NCBI RefSeq assembly: GCF_004023625.1
Contig: NZ_RPDJ01000052.1
Location: 1-50,411 of the forward strand
Direction of reading: 5' to 3'
Origin: Streptomyces cavernae
Lineage (GTDB): Bacteria; Actinomycetota; Actinomycetes; Streptomycetales; Streptomycetaceae
Length of the DNA stretch: 50,411 nucleotides
Shown: one piece after another, positions 31,211 to 38,997 of the stretch
How positions within the stretch are numbered: position 1 is the first letter of the stretch
Layout: each line of letters begins with the position of its first letter
The notes under the pieces: model-generated
What the model was told of the DNA's origin: nothing
The model's input: the letters and a program-made list of their open reading frames with translations, nothing else
Databases searched by the model: none
Position numbers and translations under genes: made by a program

Positions 31211-32550
31211 AGTCCCGTCACCGTACCGCTGCTCCGGACCTGGGACCGGCCGCATCCCGCCAGGAGCAGCTGATCAGGCCACAGCGCAGTCGGCGTCCAT
31301 GGCTCCGCTCCGCTGAGGGGCACGACAAGGGAGTCGAGCGTCCCTGGATCTCTCCCAGAGACCTGTGGGCCGAGGCGCTGTCGGGCGTACTGGCCCGCCC
31401 GGTCCGATCCGCGCTCACCACTCTGGGCACGGTGCTGGGCATCGGCACGCTGGTCATCACGATCGGGGTGGCGTCGACGGCCGCCAACCAGATCGTGGGC
31501 CGGTTCGACGCCCTCACCGCCACCTCGGTCTCCGTGGTGGTGCCGCCTCCACCCCCATCGTCCGACGCCCTCCCCCTGGTGGACTGGCAGGGCATCGACG
31601 CCGTGGACCGGCTGGCCGGTGTGGAGTCGTCCGCCGCGCTCGCGGAATCCGACAAGACGGCTGCTGTGCAGGTACGCGCCAACGATGTGGTCACACCCGG
31701 TGGCGTGTCCGGCCAGACGCTGGCCGTCGTCGCTGCCTCGTCCTCCCTGCCCGCGGCGGTGCGCGGTGACGTCACCGCGGGCCGGTTCTACGACACCGGA
31801 GACATCGACAGGCACGACCGGGTGGCGGTACTCGGAGACCAGGCCGCTCACCTCCTCGGCATCAAAGGGGTGGAGGACGCGCCCGCGGTCTTCTTCGACG
31901 GACACTCTTTCACCGTGATCGGGATCCTCGGCCGATTCGAGCGTGAACAGCGCCTTTCCACCTCGGTGATCCTGCCTCCCACAACAGCGAAGGACCGCCT
32001 CGGCCTGGATCTGGTGAACCGTGTCCTGATCAACACCTCACTCGGTGCCGCGCAGCAGGTCGCCAGGCAGTCGCCCACAGCTCTCTCGCCCAACAACGCG
32101 AAGGCGCTCACCGTGCTCGCGCCGCCCGATCTGTCGAAGGCCCGCAAAGGTGTTCAGGGAGATGTCAACGGCCTGTTCCTGGTGCTGGGGCTGGTCTCGC
32201 TGATCGTGGGTGCCATCGGTATCGCCAATGTCACGCTGGTGACCGTGATGGAACGGGTCGGCGAGATCGGGCTGCGGCGTGCCCTGGGCGCCTCGCGTCG
32301 GCAGATCGCCGGACAGTTCCTCATGGAGTCGACCACAATCGGCCTGCTGGGCGGCGTCATCGGCGCCGCCCTGGGCATGGTTGTCGTGGTGTCCGTGTCG
32401 GCGCTCAAGGACTGGACTCCCGTACTGGACGGCCGCCTTGCCCTCGGCGCACCGGTCGCCGGCGCACTGGTCGGGCTGCTCGCGGGGGTGTACCCGTCGC
32501 TGCGGGCTTCCCGAATGGAACCCGTCGAGGCGTTGCGAGCCCCGTCCTGA
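31207..32550 (+). CDS. MacB/FtsX-type ABC transporter permease
   Basis: A 447-residue permease with an N-terminal cytoplasmic extension of about 50 residues, TM1 near residues 75-95 (ALTTLGTVLGIGTLVITIGV), a large extracytoplasmic domain, and three C-terminal helices. The FtsX signature is GAIGIANVTLVTVMERVGEI and GLRRALGASRRQIAGQFLME, and the end YPSLRASRMEPVEAL matches the 16154 permease. It overlaps the ATPase by four bases (ATGA) and ends the operon. Together with the adaptor it forms a MacAB-like pump that works outside the membrane. Confidence 0.93.
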   Translation: MKSRHRTAAPDLGPAASRQEQLIRPQRSRRPWLRSAEGHDKGVERPWISPRDLWAEALSGVLARPVRSALTTLGTVLGIGTLVITIGVASTAANQIVGRFDALTATSVSVVVPPPPPSSDALPLVDWQGIDAVDRLAGVESSAALAESDKTAAVQVRANDVVTPGGVSGQTLAVVAASSSLPAAVRGDVTAGRFYDTGDIDRHDRVAVLGDQAAHLLGIKGVEDAPAVFFDGHSFTVIGILGRFEREQRLSTSVILPPTTAKDRLGLDLVNRVLINTSLGAAQQVARQSPTALSPNNAKALTVLAPPDLSKARKGVQGDVNGLFLVLGLVSLIVGAIGIANVTLVTVMERVGEIGLRRALGASRRQIAGQFLMESTTIGLLGGVIGAALGMVVVVSVSALKDWTPVLDGRLALGAPVAGALVGLLAGVYPSLRASRMEPVEALRAPS

Positions 32551-32829
32551 GCGCCGGTGTGAGGCCCGCGGTGCCTGAAGTCCCAAGAGCCCACGGCTCA
32601 GGCGCTGCAGGGCCTGGCGGGCCATGGGCAGGCCGCAGTGGTCGTCTCCCGGGCGGGCAGTCGATGGTGCGTCGTCGGACAGTCGCTCGAGGTCGTCGTG
32701 GCCGACAACTCGGGTCCGTGATGTCATACCCGCTGAACAGCCTCCGAGGAAGACACGCAGGCAGACGAGGTTGCGTCCTAGGAAGTGGTGTACGGGCTCC
32801 CGCCTGATCCGAGCGTATGTCAAGAGGGA
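32551..32829. other. Gap after the second efflux operon
   Basis: No convincing gene. A short minus-strand frame (VVGHDDLERLSDDAPSTARP around 32700-32640) may be protein-like, but it has no recognisable family or start signal. Confidence 0.35.
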
Positions 32830-32985
32830 TCGTCTGCTGTCCGCGGCAGCAGCGAGTGTGTTGGCGACGCCCGCTCCCTGGCTGCGATCGGTGAGTGGAT
32901 CACAGATGCCCCGCGCTGGGCACTGCGAGGTCAGGGCTTCGAGCCGAACGCGCCGAACGCCCGTACTGTGATGCAGCGTTCGTGA
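32830..32985 (+). pseudogene. ISAs1-family transposase N-terminal remnant
   Basis: The plus strand reads GSSECVGDARSLAAIGEWIT followed by DAPRWALRGQGFEPNAPN. This is the 'G-A-x-S-L-x-A-I-G-E-W-x-x-D-A-P' block near the N-terminus of ISAs1 (DDE-associated) transposases. Everything downstream is missing; the XRE gene starts 15 bases later. Confidence 0.6.
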
Positions 32986-32999
32986 GCCACACTTGGTCC

Positions 33000-33842
33000 A
33001 TGAGGCAGCCCAATCTCTTCGGCGCCGCACTTCGGGAGCGGCGTAAAAGCACCGACCCTGCCGCGATTGCGCTCACCACAGGGGGCCGACGTCGCACTCG
33101 CGGACTGCGCAGAGAGGAGCTTGCCGACCTGGCCGGCATCTCGGCGGACTACATCAGGCGGCTCGAGCAGGGCTGGAGCCACCCGTCGGCCAGTGTCGTG
33201 AACTCCCTCGCCCGCGCGTTACGCGTGGACCGGGCGGAGTACGAGCATTTCTGTGCGCTGGCGGGGCACGCCCCTGCTGACGGACCGGTCCCTCGTGACC
33301 TAGGTCCGGGCGCGCAACGGCTGCTTGAGCGTCTTGAGGGCACGGCGGTGTGCATCTGCGATGCAACGTGGACGGTGGTCGCCTGGAACAGTGCATGGGA
33401 GGCGCTGCAGTGCGGGGAACAGACGTCACACATCTGGGATCGGAACATCGCGTGGCGGGCATTCAACCCGGATTCCGGTCGCGTCCGCAGGTCTGCCGAA
33501 CAGGCAGCCAGATTCGAAGCGATGCTTGCGGCGGAGCTTCGGACCGCGTCACTGCGCTACCCCGCGGACGACGCCCTCGCCGCCCTGATCGATGAGCTGC
33601 GGAGCACGAGTCCTTCGTTCTCCACCTTGTGGAGTAGGGCGGGGGCCGCTACCCACCATGATGACCGTTCCGTACTCAGTCATCCCGACGCGGGTGACAT
33701 TGTTCTGGACTGCGACCTGTTGACGGTTCGTGACAGCGACCTGCGGGCCATGGTCTTCACTGCACAGCCGGGTTCCTGCGACGCCGACCGGCTCAGCGAG
33801 CTCGTCAACGGTTCTGGGCTGGGGCCGACTTCAAAGGTGTGA
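33000..33842 (+). CDS. XRE-family regulator with MmyB-like ligand-binding domain
   Basis: A 280-residue protein from the ATG at 33000. Residues about 10-85 form the helix-turn-helix (LFGAALRERRK, RRRTRGLRREELADLAGISA, DYIRRLEQGWSHPSASVVNS). The rest is the PAS-like MmyB ligand-binding domain (CICDATWTVVAWNSAWEAL, NIAWRAFNPDSGRV, the later HPDAGDIVLDCDLLTVRDSD). Such regulators are abundant in Streptomyces and usually sit beside the oxidoreductase or small-molecule gene they control; here the next gene downstream is the NTF2-like gene at 33971. The start falls directly after an ISAs1 remnant, so the original upstream region may have been replaced. Confidence 0.9.
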   Translation: MRQPNLFGAALRERRKSTDPAAIALTTGGRRRTRGLRREELADLAGISADYIRRLEQGWSHPSASVVNSLARALRVDRAEYEHFCALAGHAPADGPVPRDLGPGAQRLLERLEGTAVCICDATWTVVAWNSAWEALQCGEQTSHIWDRNIAWRAFNPDSGRVRRSAEQAARFEAMLAAELRTASLRYPADDALAALIDELRSTSPSFSTLWSRAGAATHHDDRSVLSHPDAGDIVLDCDLLTVRDSDLRAMVFTAQPGSCDADRLSELVNGSGLGPTSKV

Positions 33843-33970
33843 CAGTTTGGCCCAGGCTAACCCCGGAGACGAGCTGCCATCCTTGAGCGACAAGGTGAGC
33901 CGGTCGGCGCCAAGGCGCGTGCCAGGAGTCAAACCGGCCCCTGCAGTGCCATTCCCCATTGATGGAGACG

Positions 33971-34357
33971 GTGAACTCGGTGAGCAGTACGGAAATCCTG
34001 CAGCGCATGGAAAAGGCAATGAACGCGCACGACTTGGACGAATTTGTCGACTGCTTCACTGAAGACTTCGTCTCGGAGATTCCCCTCCATCCCCAGCGGA
34101 ATTTCGTCGGTCGCGCGACCGTCCGGAAGAACTGGGGTGGACTCTTCGCGCACGTTCCGGACCTCGTGGGGACTGTCCTGCAGTCCGTTGTGGACGGTGA
34201 TCAGATCTGGAGCGAGTGGGAGATTCGCGGGAATACGCAGTCTGGAGTGCCGTACCTGGCTCGTGGTGCGGCCATCCATGGCCTCCGCGACGGGCGGCTG
34301 GCGTCGGTGCGGTTCTACCTGGACAACGTCGAGGGCGCCACTGAAGCAGATGGGTAG
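33971..34357 (+). CDS. NTF2/SnoaL-like domain protein
   Basis: About 128 residues from the GTG at 33971, chosen because GGAG lies 4-5 bases upstream; an ATG at 33962 is the alternative. STEILQRMEKAMNAHDLDEF, VDCFTEDFVSEIPLHPQRNF and VGRATVRKNWGGLFAHVPDL are typical of the SnoaL-like nuclear-transport-factor-2 group. The C-terminal strand RLASVRFYLDNVEG closes the barrel. It may be a small-molecule isomerase/hydrolase or a binding protein. The IS5 element begins about 20 bases after its stop. Confidence 0.82.
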   Translation: MNSVSSTEILQRMEKAMNAHDLDEFVDCFTEDFVSEIPLHPQRNFVGRATVRKNWGGLFAHVPDLVGTVLQSVVDGDQIWSEWEIRGNTQSGVPYLARGAAIHGLRDGRLASVRFYLDNVEGATEADG

Positions 34358-34375
34358 CCTCACGTCGGAGGGCCT

Positions 34376-35238
34376 TAGTCGCCGTTTCCTTTGGCTTGAT
34401 CGTTCGTTGAGCGGTGCATGACGGGTCTGATTGAGCGGTTGGTGCCGGATGAGTTATGGACGCTGTTCCGGCGGGTGGTGCCGCCGACGGAGGTCATAGG
34501 TCCGCAGGGCGGCGGCCGACGGCGGGCGGGTGACCGCGAATGCCTGGCGGCGATCATCTTCGTGGCGACCTCGGGTTGTACTTGGCGGCAGTTGCCCCCG
34601 GTGTTCGGCCCGGCCTGGCCCACGGTCTACCGGCGCTTCGCGCAGTGGAGCCGGGACCGGGTCTGGGCCAGGCTCCACAGAGTCGTCCTCGACGAGCTCG
34701 GCGCCCGCGGCGAGCTGGACTGGTCGCGGTGCGCGATCGACTCCGTCAGCCTCAGGGCCGCAAAAGGGGGCCCCCGACCGGACCGAATCCGACCGACCGC
34801 GGCAAGAGCGGATCGAAAATCCACCTGATCACGGACCGGAACGGTCTGCCCCTGTCGTTGGGCATCTCCGGCGCCAACCTGCGCGACAGCCTTGGCCTGA
34901 AGCCACTGGTACGCGGGATACCGCCGATCCGCTCCCGGCGCGGCCCGCGTCGCCGGCGACCGGCCAAGCTCCACGCCGACAAGGGATACGACTACGACCA
35001 CCTGCGCCGATGGCTCCGCAAGCGGGGCATCCGTCATCGCATCGCCCGCAAAGGCATCGAGTCCTCGCAGCGGCTGGGCCGCCACCGTTGGGTCGCCGAG
35101 CGGACAGTGTCCTGGCTGGCCGGCTGCCGTCGGCTTCACCGTCGCTACGAACGCAAGGCCGGGCACTTTCTCGCCTTCGTCGGAATAGCCGCAGCCCTCA
35201 TCTGTCACCGGCCTCTGGCCAGGACGTAACAGCGACGA
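34376..35238. mobile_element. IS5-family insertion sequence with frameshifted transposase
   Basis: An element of about 0.86 kb. The likely terminal repeats are GTCGCCGTTTC on the left (34379-34389) and, reverse-complemented, GTCGCTGTTAC on the right (35226-35236), with 9 of 11 bases equal. I cannot confirm the exact ends or the target duplication by eye. It carries the two-frame transposase described separately and looks the most intact of the mobile elements here. Confidence 0.7.
34418..35229 (+). CDS. IS5-family transposase, orfA/orfB joined by a -1 frameshift
   Basis: OrfA (34418-34828) holds the helix-turn-helix-like DUF4096 part (DELWTLFRRVVPPTEVIGPQ, TSGCTWRQLPPVFGPAWPTV) and the first DDE Asp in CAIDSVSLRAAKGG. 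The second frame (to 35229) supplies TGPNPTDRGKSGSKIHLITD, LHADKGYDYDHLRRWL (second Asp) and VAERTVSWLAGCRRLHRRYE (final Glu). The frames overlap at AAAAGGGGG (34762-34770), a classic slippery run where a -1 shift joins them. The pair therefore probably makes one working protein of about 270 residues. Confidence 0.85.
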
Positions 35239-35291
35239 CAGCGGTGATCCGGCTGGATACGCTCGCCTGTCATGACCAGCCGAAAGGTGCC

Positions 35292-35735
35292 GTGTTGAGC
35301 CAGTACTTCGATATAGGCGATGAGACTGTGTGGAACCCGTCCAACGGGGCTTCCCGTCTGTTCCGCCGCCAAGTGTCGGTCTTCGAGGCGGAGTTGGAGA
35401 TCTCATCCGGCATCGGTCCGATGGAGAACGACGAGTGCCAGATCGACCCGGCCATCTTCGAGATCTTCGTCAACGCCCTACTGGCGCAGCACCGAAGAAC
35501 GAGCCATGCCATAGTGCTTGCGCTCTCCGAGGGGTTCACCGCCACCGTGCTGGTTCTCGCGGAGCGCTCCGGGGTCAGGGTGGACTGGGCAGAGTTCGGA
35601 TCCGCCCCGGATGGCGCACTCGAAGGTGCGCAGATTTCCGCAGCCACAGGGATGTCCGCTCCGGTCGAAGGGCGTGCCTGGGGTGCGGGACTGTGCGAGA
35701 AGGCACGGGAGCTCGGGCAGCACATGCCTCGTTGA
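35292..35735 (+). CDS. DUF6086-family hypothetical protein
   Basis: About 147 residues from the GTG at 35292 (LSQYFDIGDETVWNPSNGAS, RLFRRQVSVFEAELEISSGI, MENDECQIDPAIFEIFVNAL, EGFTATVLVLAERSGVRVDW). The Y-F-D-I-G-D-x-T-x-W-N-P-S-N start is characteristic of DUF6086, a small cytoplasmic family common in Streptomyces with no assigned function. AAAGG lies just upstream. It follows the IS5 right end by about 55 bases, so its native promoter may be displaced. Confidence 0.75.
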   Translation: MLSQYFDIGDETVWNPSNGASRLFRRQVSVFEAELEISSGIGPMENDECQIDPAIFEIFVNALLAQHRRTSHAIVLALSEGFTATVLVLAERSGVRVDWAEFGSAPDGALEGAQISAATGMSAPVEGRAWGAGLCEKARELGQHMPR

Positions 35736-35879
35736 CCGGAGCCACCGGGTCGGCCGATCGCGTGCCCACCGACGCAGTCCACGAAGGGAAACGGTGTCCA
35801 AAGCCCAACCGGCCGATGACCTCCAGCTCGCCGTGCAGTGGCCCTGAACTCCTGGCCACGGCCACCGCGGTCGTCGCAG

Positions 35880-36048
35880 CAGCGTGTAGCCCGAGCCCGG
35901 GACCTGCTGGAGCCGAGCGACCTGTCGGTGGACCAGATCGCCGACCGGGTTCGGCTTCCCCAGGAGCACCTCCCTGCGCCAGCACCTGCACGCGGCGATC
36001 GGCATCTCATCCCAGGCGTACCGGCGTACGTTCCAGGCGGCCCGCTAG
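35880..36048 (+). pseudogene. AraC/GlxA-type regulator C-terminal remnant
   Basis: The plus strand reads RVARARDLLEPSDLSVDQIA and DRV, then after a one-base frame change LRQHLHAAIGISSQAYRRTF and QAAR-stop. This is the second half of an AraC-family DNA-binding domain (A-R-x-L-L-E ... V-x-x-I-A-x-x-x-G-F ... L-R-x-H-F-x-x-x-x-G-x-S-P-x-x-Y-R-R-x-F). The rest of the gene is gone. Confidence 0.7.
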
Positions 36049-36131
36049 TGCCCACCCCTAGCCACCACTTCGGTGAACTGATTCGATGCGGGACTGGGCG
36101 AGTGCGCTCGAAGGGCGCCGGTGCCGGCGCC

Positions 36132-36866
36132 TCACACCGGTTGCCAGATCCGGGCGAGCGTTGCGGCGGTGAGAACGTCCTCGGGGTGTCCCCGCCCCGC
36201 CAGTTGACCGTCGCGGAGCAGGAGGCACGCGTCCGCCGAGCGTGCGGCTTCCAGGTCGTGGGTGGCTTGGACGACGGTGACTCCGTCGGCGACCAGCTCC
36301 GTCAGCAGCGCGGCGATCCGGTCCCTTGCTTCCGGGTCCAGGCCCGTGGTCGGCTCGTCCAGGAGGAGGAGGTCCGATTCCTGGGCGAGTCCTTGGGCGA
36401 TCAGGGCGCGTTGCCGTTGTCCGCCGGAGAGTTCTCCGAGTTGGCGGGTGGCGAGGTCGGTGATGGCGAGCCTCTCCATGGCCTGGTCCACGGTGGCTTG
36501 GTCCTGCCGGGTCAGTCGGCGCCATGGCCCGCGGTCGCTCCAGCGTCCCATCTCCACTGTCTGCCTGACCGTGAGCGGCAGTGCGTCGGCGACGGAGCTG
36601 CGCTGCGGGACGAACGCCGGCGGCCGGTCGCCGGCGTGGTGGAGCCGGCCTGATGTGGGTTTGATCACTCCGGCCATGACCCCGAGCAGGGTGGATTTCC
36701 CGCTTCCGTTCGGGCCGACGAGTGCCGTGATCGCCAACGCCGGTATCTCCGCGTCGAGTTGATGCAGAACGCGGCGGCCCGGATATCCGGCGGAGAGCTC
36801 CGCGAAGCGGACGCGGGGCGTCCGGATCTCGGCGACGGCGGGAGGGGGCCCCTGTGTTTTGAACAT
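36132..36866 (-). CDS. aztA: Zinc ABC transporter ATP-binding protein AztA-like
   Basis: About 244 residues: Walker A GPNGSGKST (residues about 51-59), Q-loop FVPQRS, signature LSGGQRQRALIAQGL, Walker B LLLLDEPTTGLD and switch His in QATHDLEAAR. This is the manganese/zinc (ZnuC/AztA) class. Two in-frame ATGs exist, at 36875 and 36866. The minus-strand -10 (TATAAT, 36879-36874) overlaps the first, so the ATG at 36866 is the likely start of a leaderless message. It is divergent from aztB and separated from it by only the Zur-like site, so the importer genes are co-regulated despite being on opposite strands. ATP hydrolysis drives zinc import with AztB and AztC. Confidence 0.88.
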   Translation of the reverse strand: MFKTQGPPPAVAEIRTPRVRFAELSAGYPGRRVLHQLDAEIPALAITALVGPNGSGKSTLLGVMAGVIKPTSGRLHHAGDRPPAFVPQRSSVADALPLTVRQTVEMGRWSDRGPWRRLTRQDQATVDQAMERLAITDLATRQLGELSGGQRQRALIAQGLAQESDLLLLDEPTTGLDPEARDRIAALLTELVADGVTVVQATHDLEAARSADACLLLRDGQLAGRGHPEDVLTAATLARIWQPV

Positions 36867-36881
36867 GGTTTTCATTATAGT
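36860..36881. promoter_or_regulatory. Zur-like box within overlapping divergent promoters
   Basis: TGAACATGGTTTTCA (36860-36874) matches the Streptomyces Zur consensus TGAAAATGATTTTCA at 13 of 15 positions. Next to it are a plus-strand -10 TATAGT (36876-36881) for aztB and a minus-strand -10 TATAAT (36879-36874) for aztA, sharing the same bases. Predicted start points fall at or near ATG 36890 and ATG 36866, so both messages would be leaderless and one bound Zur dimer would shut off both. Confidence 0.75.
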
Positions 36882-36889
36882 GCGTTTAC

Positions 36890-37747
36890 ATGGAGTGGTT
36901 GACGGGTCCCTTCGAGGTGACCTTCGTGCAGAGGGCCCTGTGGGGCGGGATGCTGGTGTCGGCGATCTGTGCCCTGGCCGGCACCTGGGTGGTGCTCAGG
37001 GGGATGGCCTTCCTCGGTGACGCCATGTCGCACGGGCTGCTGCCGGGAATCGCGCTCGCCGCGCTGTTCGGCGGCAACCTGCTGGTGGGGGCGCTGCTGA
37101 GCGCGGCCGTCATGACGGCCGGCGTCACGGTTCTCGGCCGCGCCCCGAAGCTGTCCCAGGACACCGGGATCGGGCTGCTGTTCGTGGGGATGCTGTCGCT
37201 CGGTGTCATCATCGTGTCGCGGTCGCAGTCCTTCGCGGTCGACCTGACCGGGTTCCTCTTCGGTGACGTCCTCGCCGTCCGCGAGCAGGACCTGCTGCTG
37301 CTGTGTGGGGCGCTGCTGCTGGCACTGGCCGTCTCGCTCCTCGGCCACCGGGCCTTCCTCGCCCTGGCTTTCGACTCACGCAAGGCCCAGACGCTCGGCC
37401 TGCGGCCCCGCCTGGCCCACGCCGTGCTGCTCGGCTTGCTGGCACTGGCCATCGTCGCCTCCTTCCACATCGTGGGCACGTTGCTGGTGCTGGGCCTGCT
37501 CATCGCCCCGCCGGCCGCAGCGCTGCCCTGGGCGCGCAGTGTGCGGGGCGTCATGGCCCTCGCGGCGCTCCTCGGCATCATCGCCACCTTCGGCGGCCTG
37601 CTGCTGTCCTGGCACCTGAGCACCGCGGCCGGCGCGACCATCTCGGCCCTCGCGGTGAGCCTGTTCTTCCTCTCCCACCTGGCATCCGGCCTCCGCCACC
37701 GCAGCCGTGCGCGCTCCCTCGGCGCTCACGCCACGGCGACCGACTGA
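36890..37747 (+). CDS. aztB: Zinc ABC transporter permease AztB-like
   Basis: A 285-residue ABC-3-family permease with about eight hydrophobic helices (MLVSAICALAGTWVVLRGMA, FLGDAMSHGLLPGIALAALF, LLVGALLSAAVMTAGVTVLG, DTGIGLLFVGMLSLGVIIVS and later). The D-A-M-S-H-G-L-L-P-G-I motif is a family hallmark. It forms the channel with AztA. The ATG at 36890 lies 9 bases after the -10, so no ribosome-binding site is expected. It heads the plus-strand part of the locus (aztB, AztD-like, aztC, AztD-like). Confidence 0.9.
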   Translation: MEWLTGPFEVTFVQRALWGGMLVSAICALAGTWVVLRGMAFLGDAMSHGLLPGIALAALFGGNLLVGALLSAAVMTAGVTVLGRAPKLSQDTGIGLLFVGMLSLGVIIVSRSQSFAVDLTGFLFGDVLAVREQDLLLLCGALLLALAVSLLGHRAFLALAFDSRKAQTLGLRPRLAHAVLLGLLALAIVASFHIVGTLLVLGLLIAPPAAALPWARSVRGVMALAALLGIIATFGGLLLSWHLSTAAGATISALAVSLFFLSHLASGLRHRSRARSLGAHATATD

Positions 37748-37767
37748 AAGAACCTGAGGCGATCCCT

Positions 37768-38997
37768 TTGTCCGTCCGAAGTAACGTCATGCCCTGGGCG
37801 CCCGCCGCGCTCGTGACGATCTCCCTGCTCACCACGGGTTGCGCGAGCCACGACGACACCGCGTCCGCCCCGCGGACCACCGCCTCGGCCTCGGCTCCGC
37901 ACGGTTACATCGAGGGGGCCCAGGAAAAGGCCGAGCAGCAGTCGCGGCTGCTGCTCAACGACCCGGCCACCGGCGACACCCGGGTACTCGATCTGATCAC
38001 CGGCAAGACGCACGAGGTGTCTCGGACGACGGGCACCACCGGACTCACCACCGATGGCCGCTTCGGCTACTTCCACACCGCGGGCGGCACACGTGTCCTG
38101 GACGGCGGCGCCTGGATGGTGGACCACGGCGACCACGTCCACTACTACAGCGCGGCGATACGTGACGTGGGCCGGGTGCCCGGAGGGCCGGGCAGCCGCG
38201 TCCGCAGCGATGCCGCCGTGACAGCGGTGACCGACGAGGACGGCCGCGCCAGGATCTACCGCCGGGCCGGTCTGGCGAAGGGCAAGGTCGGCACCGCCCG
38301 CATGCTTCCCGGGACGCACGCGGGAGCTGTCGTGCCGTACGCGGAGCACCTGCTCGGCGTCACGGACGACGGGAAGGTCGCGGTGTACGACCGCGAGGGC
38401 GAGCGAGCTGCGTCGCCGGACGCCTGCGAGGAGGCGCGGGGCGACGCCGTCACCCGGCGCGGCGTCGTCCTCGGCTGCGCCGACGGCGCCCTGCTCGTCC
38501 GTGAGGACGACGGCACCTTCACCGCCGAGAAAATCCCGTACGGCAGCGACGTATCCGAAGCGGAACGGGCCACGGCCTTCCGGCACCGGCCCGGCAGCGA
38601 CACGCTCACGGCACCGGCCGGGAAGCGGGCCGTGTGGGTCCTGGACGTCAGCGAGCGCACGTGGACACGGGTCAGGACCGGCCCTGTCGTCTCCGCCAAC
38701 ACCGCCGGCGAAGGCTCCATCCTGATCGTCCTTGAAACCGACGGAGCACTCCACGGCTACGACATCGCCACCGGCAAGCAGGTCTCCAGAACGAAGCGGC
38801 TTCTGACGGGCGCCCCCGACGCCGGCCGCGAAGGCAGCCAGGCGGGACCGGTCATCGAAGTGGACCGCAGCCGCGCCTACCTCAACGACCCCAAAGGCAA
38901 ATGTGTGTACGAGATCGACTACAACGACAACCTGCGCATCGCGCGCACCTTCGCCCTGGACATCGAGCCGGCCCTGATGGTGGAGACCGGACGATGA
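37768..38997 (+). CDS. AztD-like zinc metallochaperone (first copy), lipoprotein
   Basis: About 409 residues from the TTG at 37768, which has GAGG 8 bases upstream and gives a signal with an N-terminal Arg; an ATG at 37789 is the alternative. The lipobox is LTTGC. The body is an AztD-type beta-propeller: DPATGDTRVLDLITGKTHEV, DGRFGYFHTAGGTRVLDGGA, and the His cluster MVDHGDHVHYYSAAIRDV expected to bind zinc. AztD in Paracoccus hands zinc to AztC. Cys residues (DACEEARG, LGCADGA) could form a disulfide. It overlaps aztC by four bases. This copy sits between aztB and aztC. Confidence 0.82.
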   Translation: MSVRSNVMPWAPAALVTISLLTTGCASHDDTASAPRTTASASAPHGYIEGAQEKAEQQSRLLLNDPATGDTRVLDLITGKTHEVSRTTGTTGLTTDGRFGYFHTAGGTRVLDGGAWMVDHGDHVHYYSAAIRDVGRVPGGPGSRVRSDAAVTAVTDEDGRARIYRRAGLAKGKVGTARMLPGTHAGAVVPYAEHLLGVTDDGKVAVYDREGERAASPDACEEARGDAVTRRGVVLGCADGALLVREDDGTFTAEKIPYGSDVSEAERATAFRHRPGSDTLTAPAGKRAVWVLDVSERTWTRVRTGPVVSANTAGEGSILIVLETDGALHGYDIATGKQVSRTKRLLTGAPDAGREGSQAGPVIEVDRSRAYLNDPKGKCVYEIDYNDNLRIARTFALDIEPALMVETGR

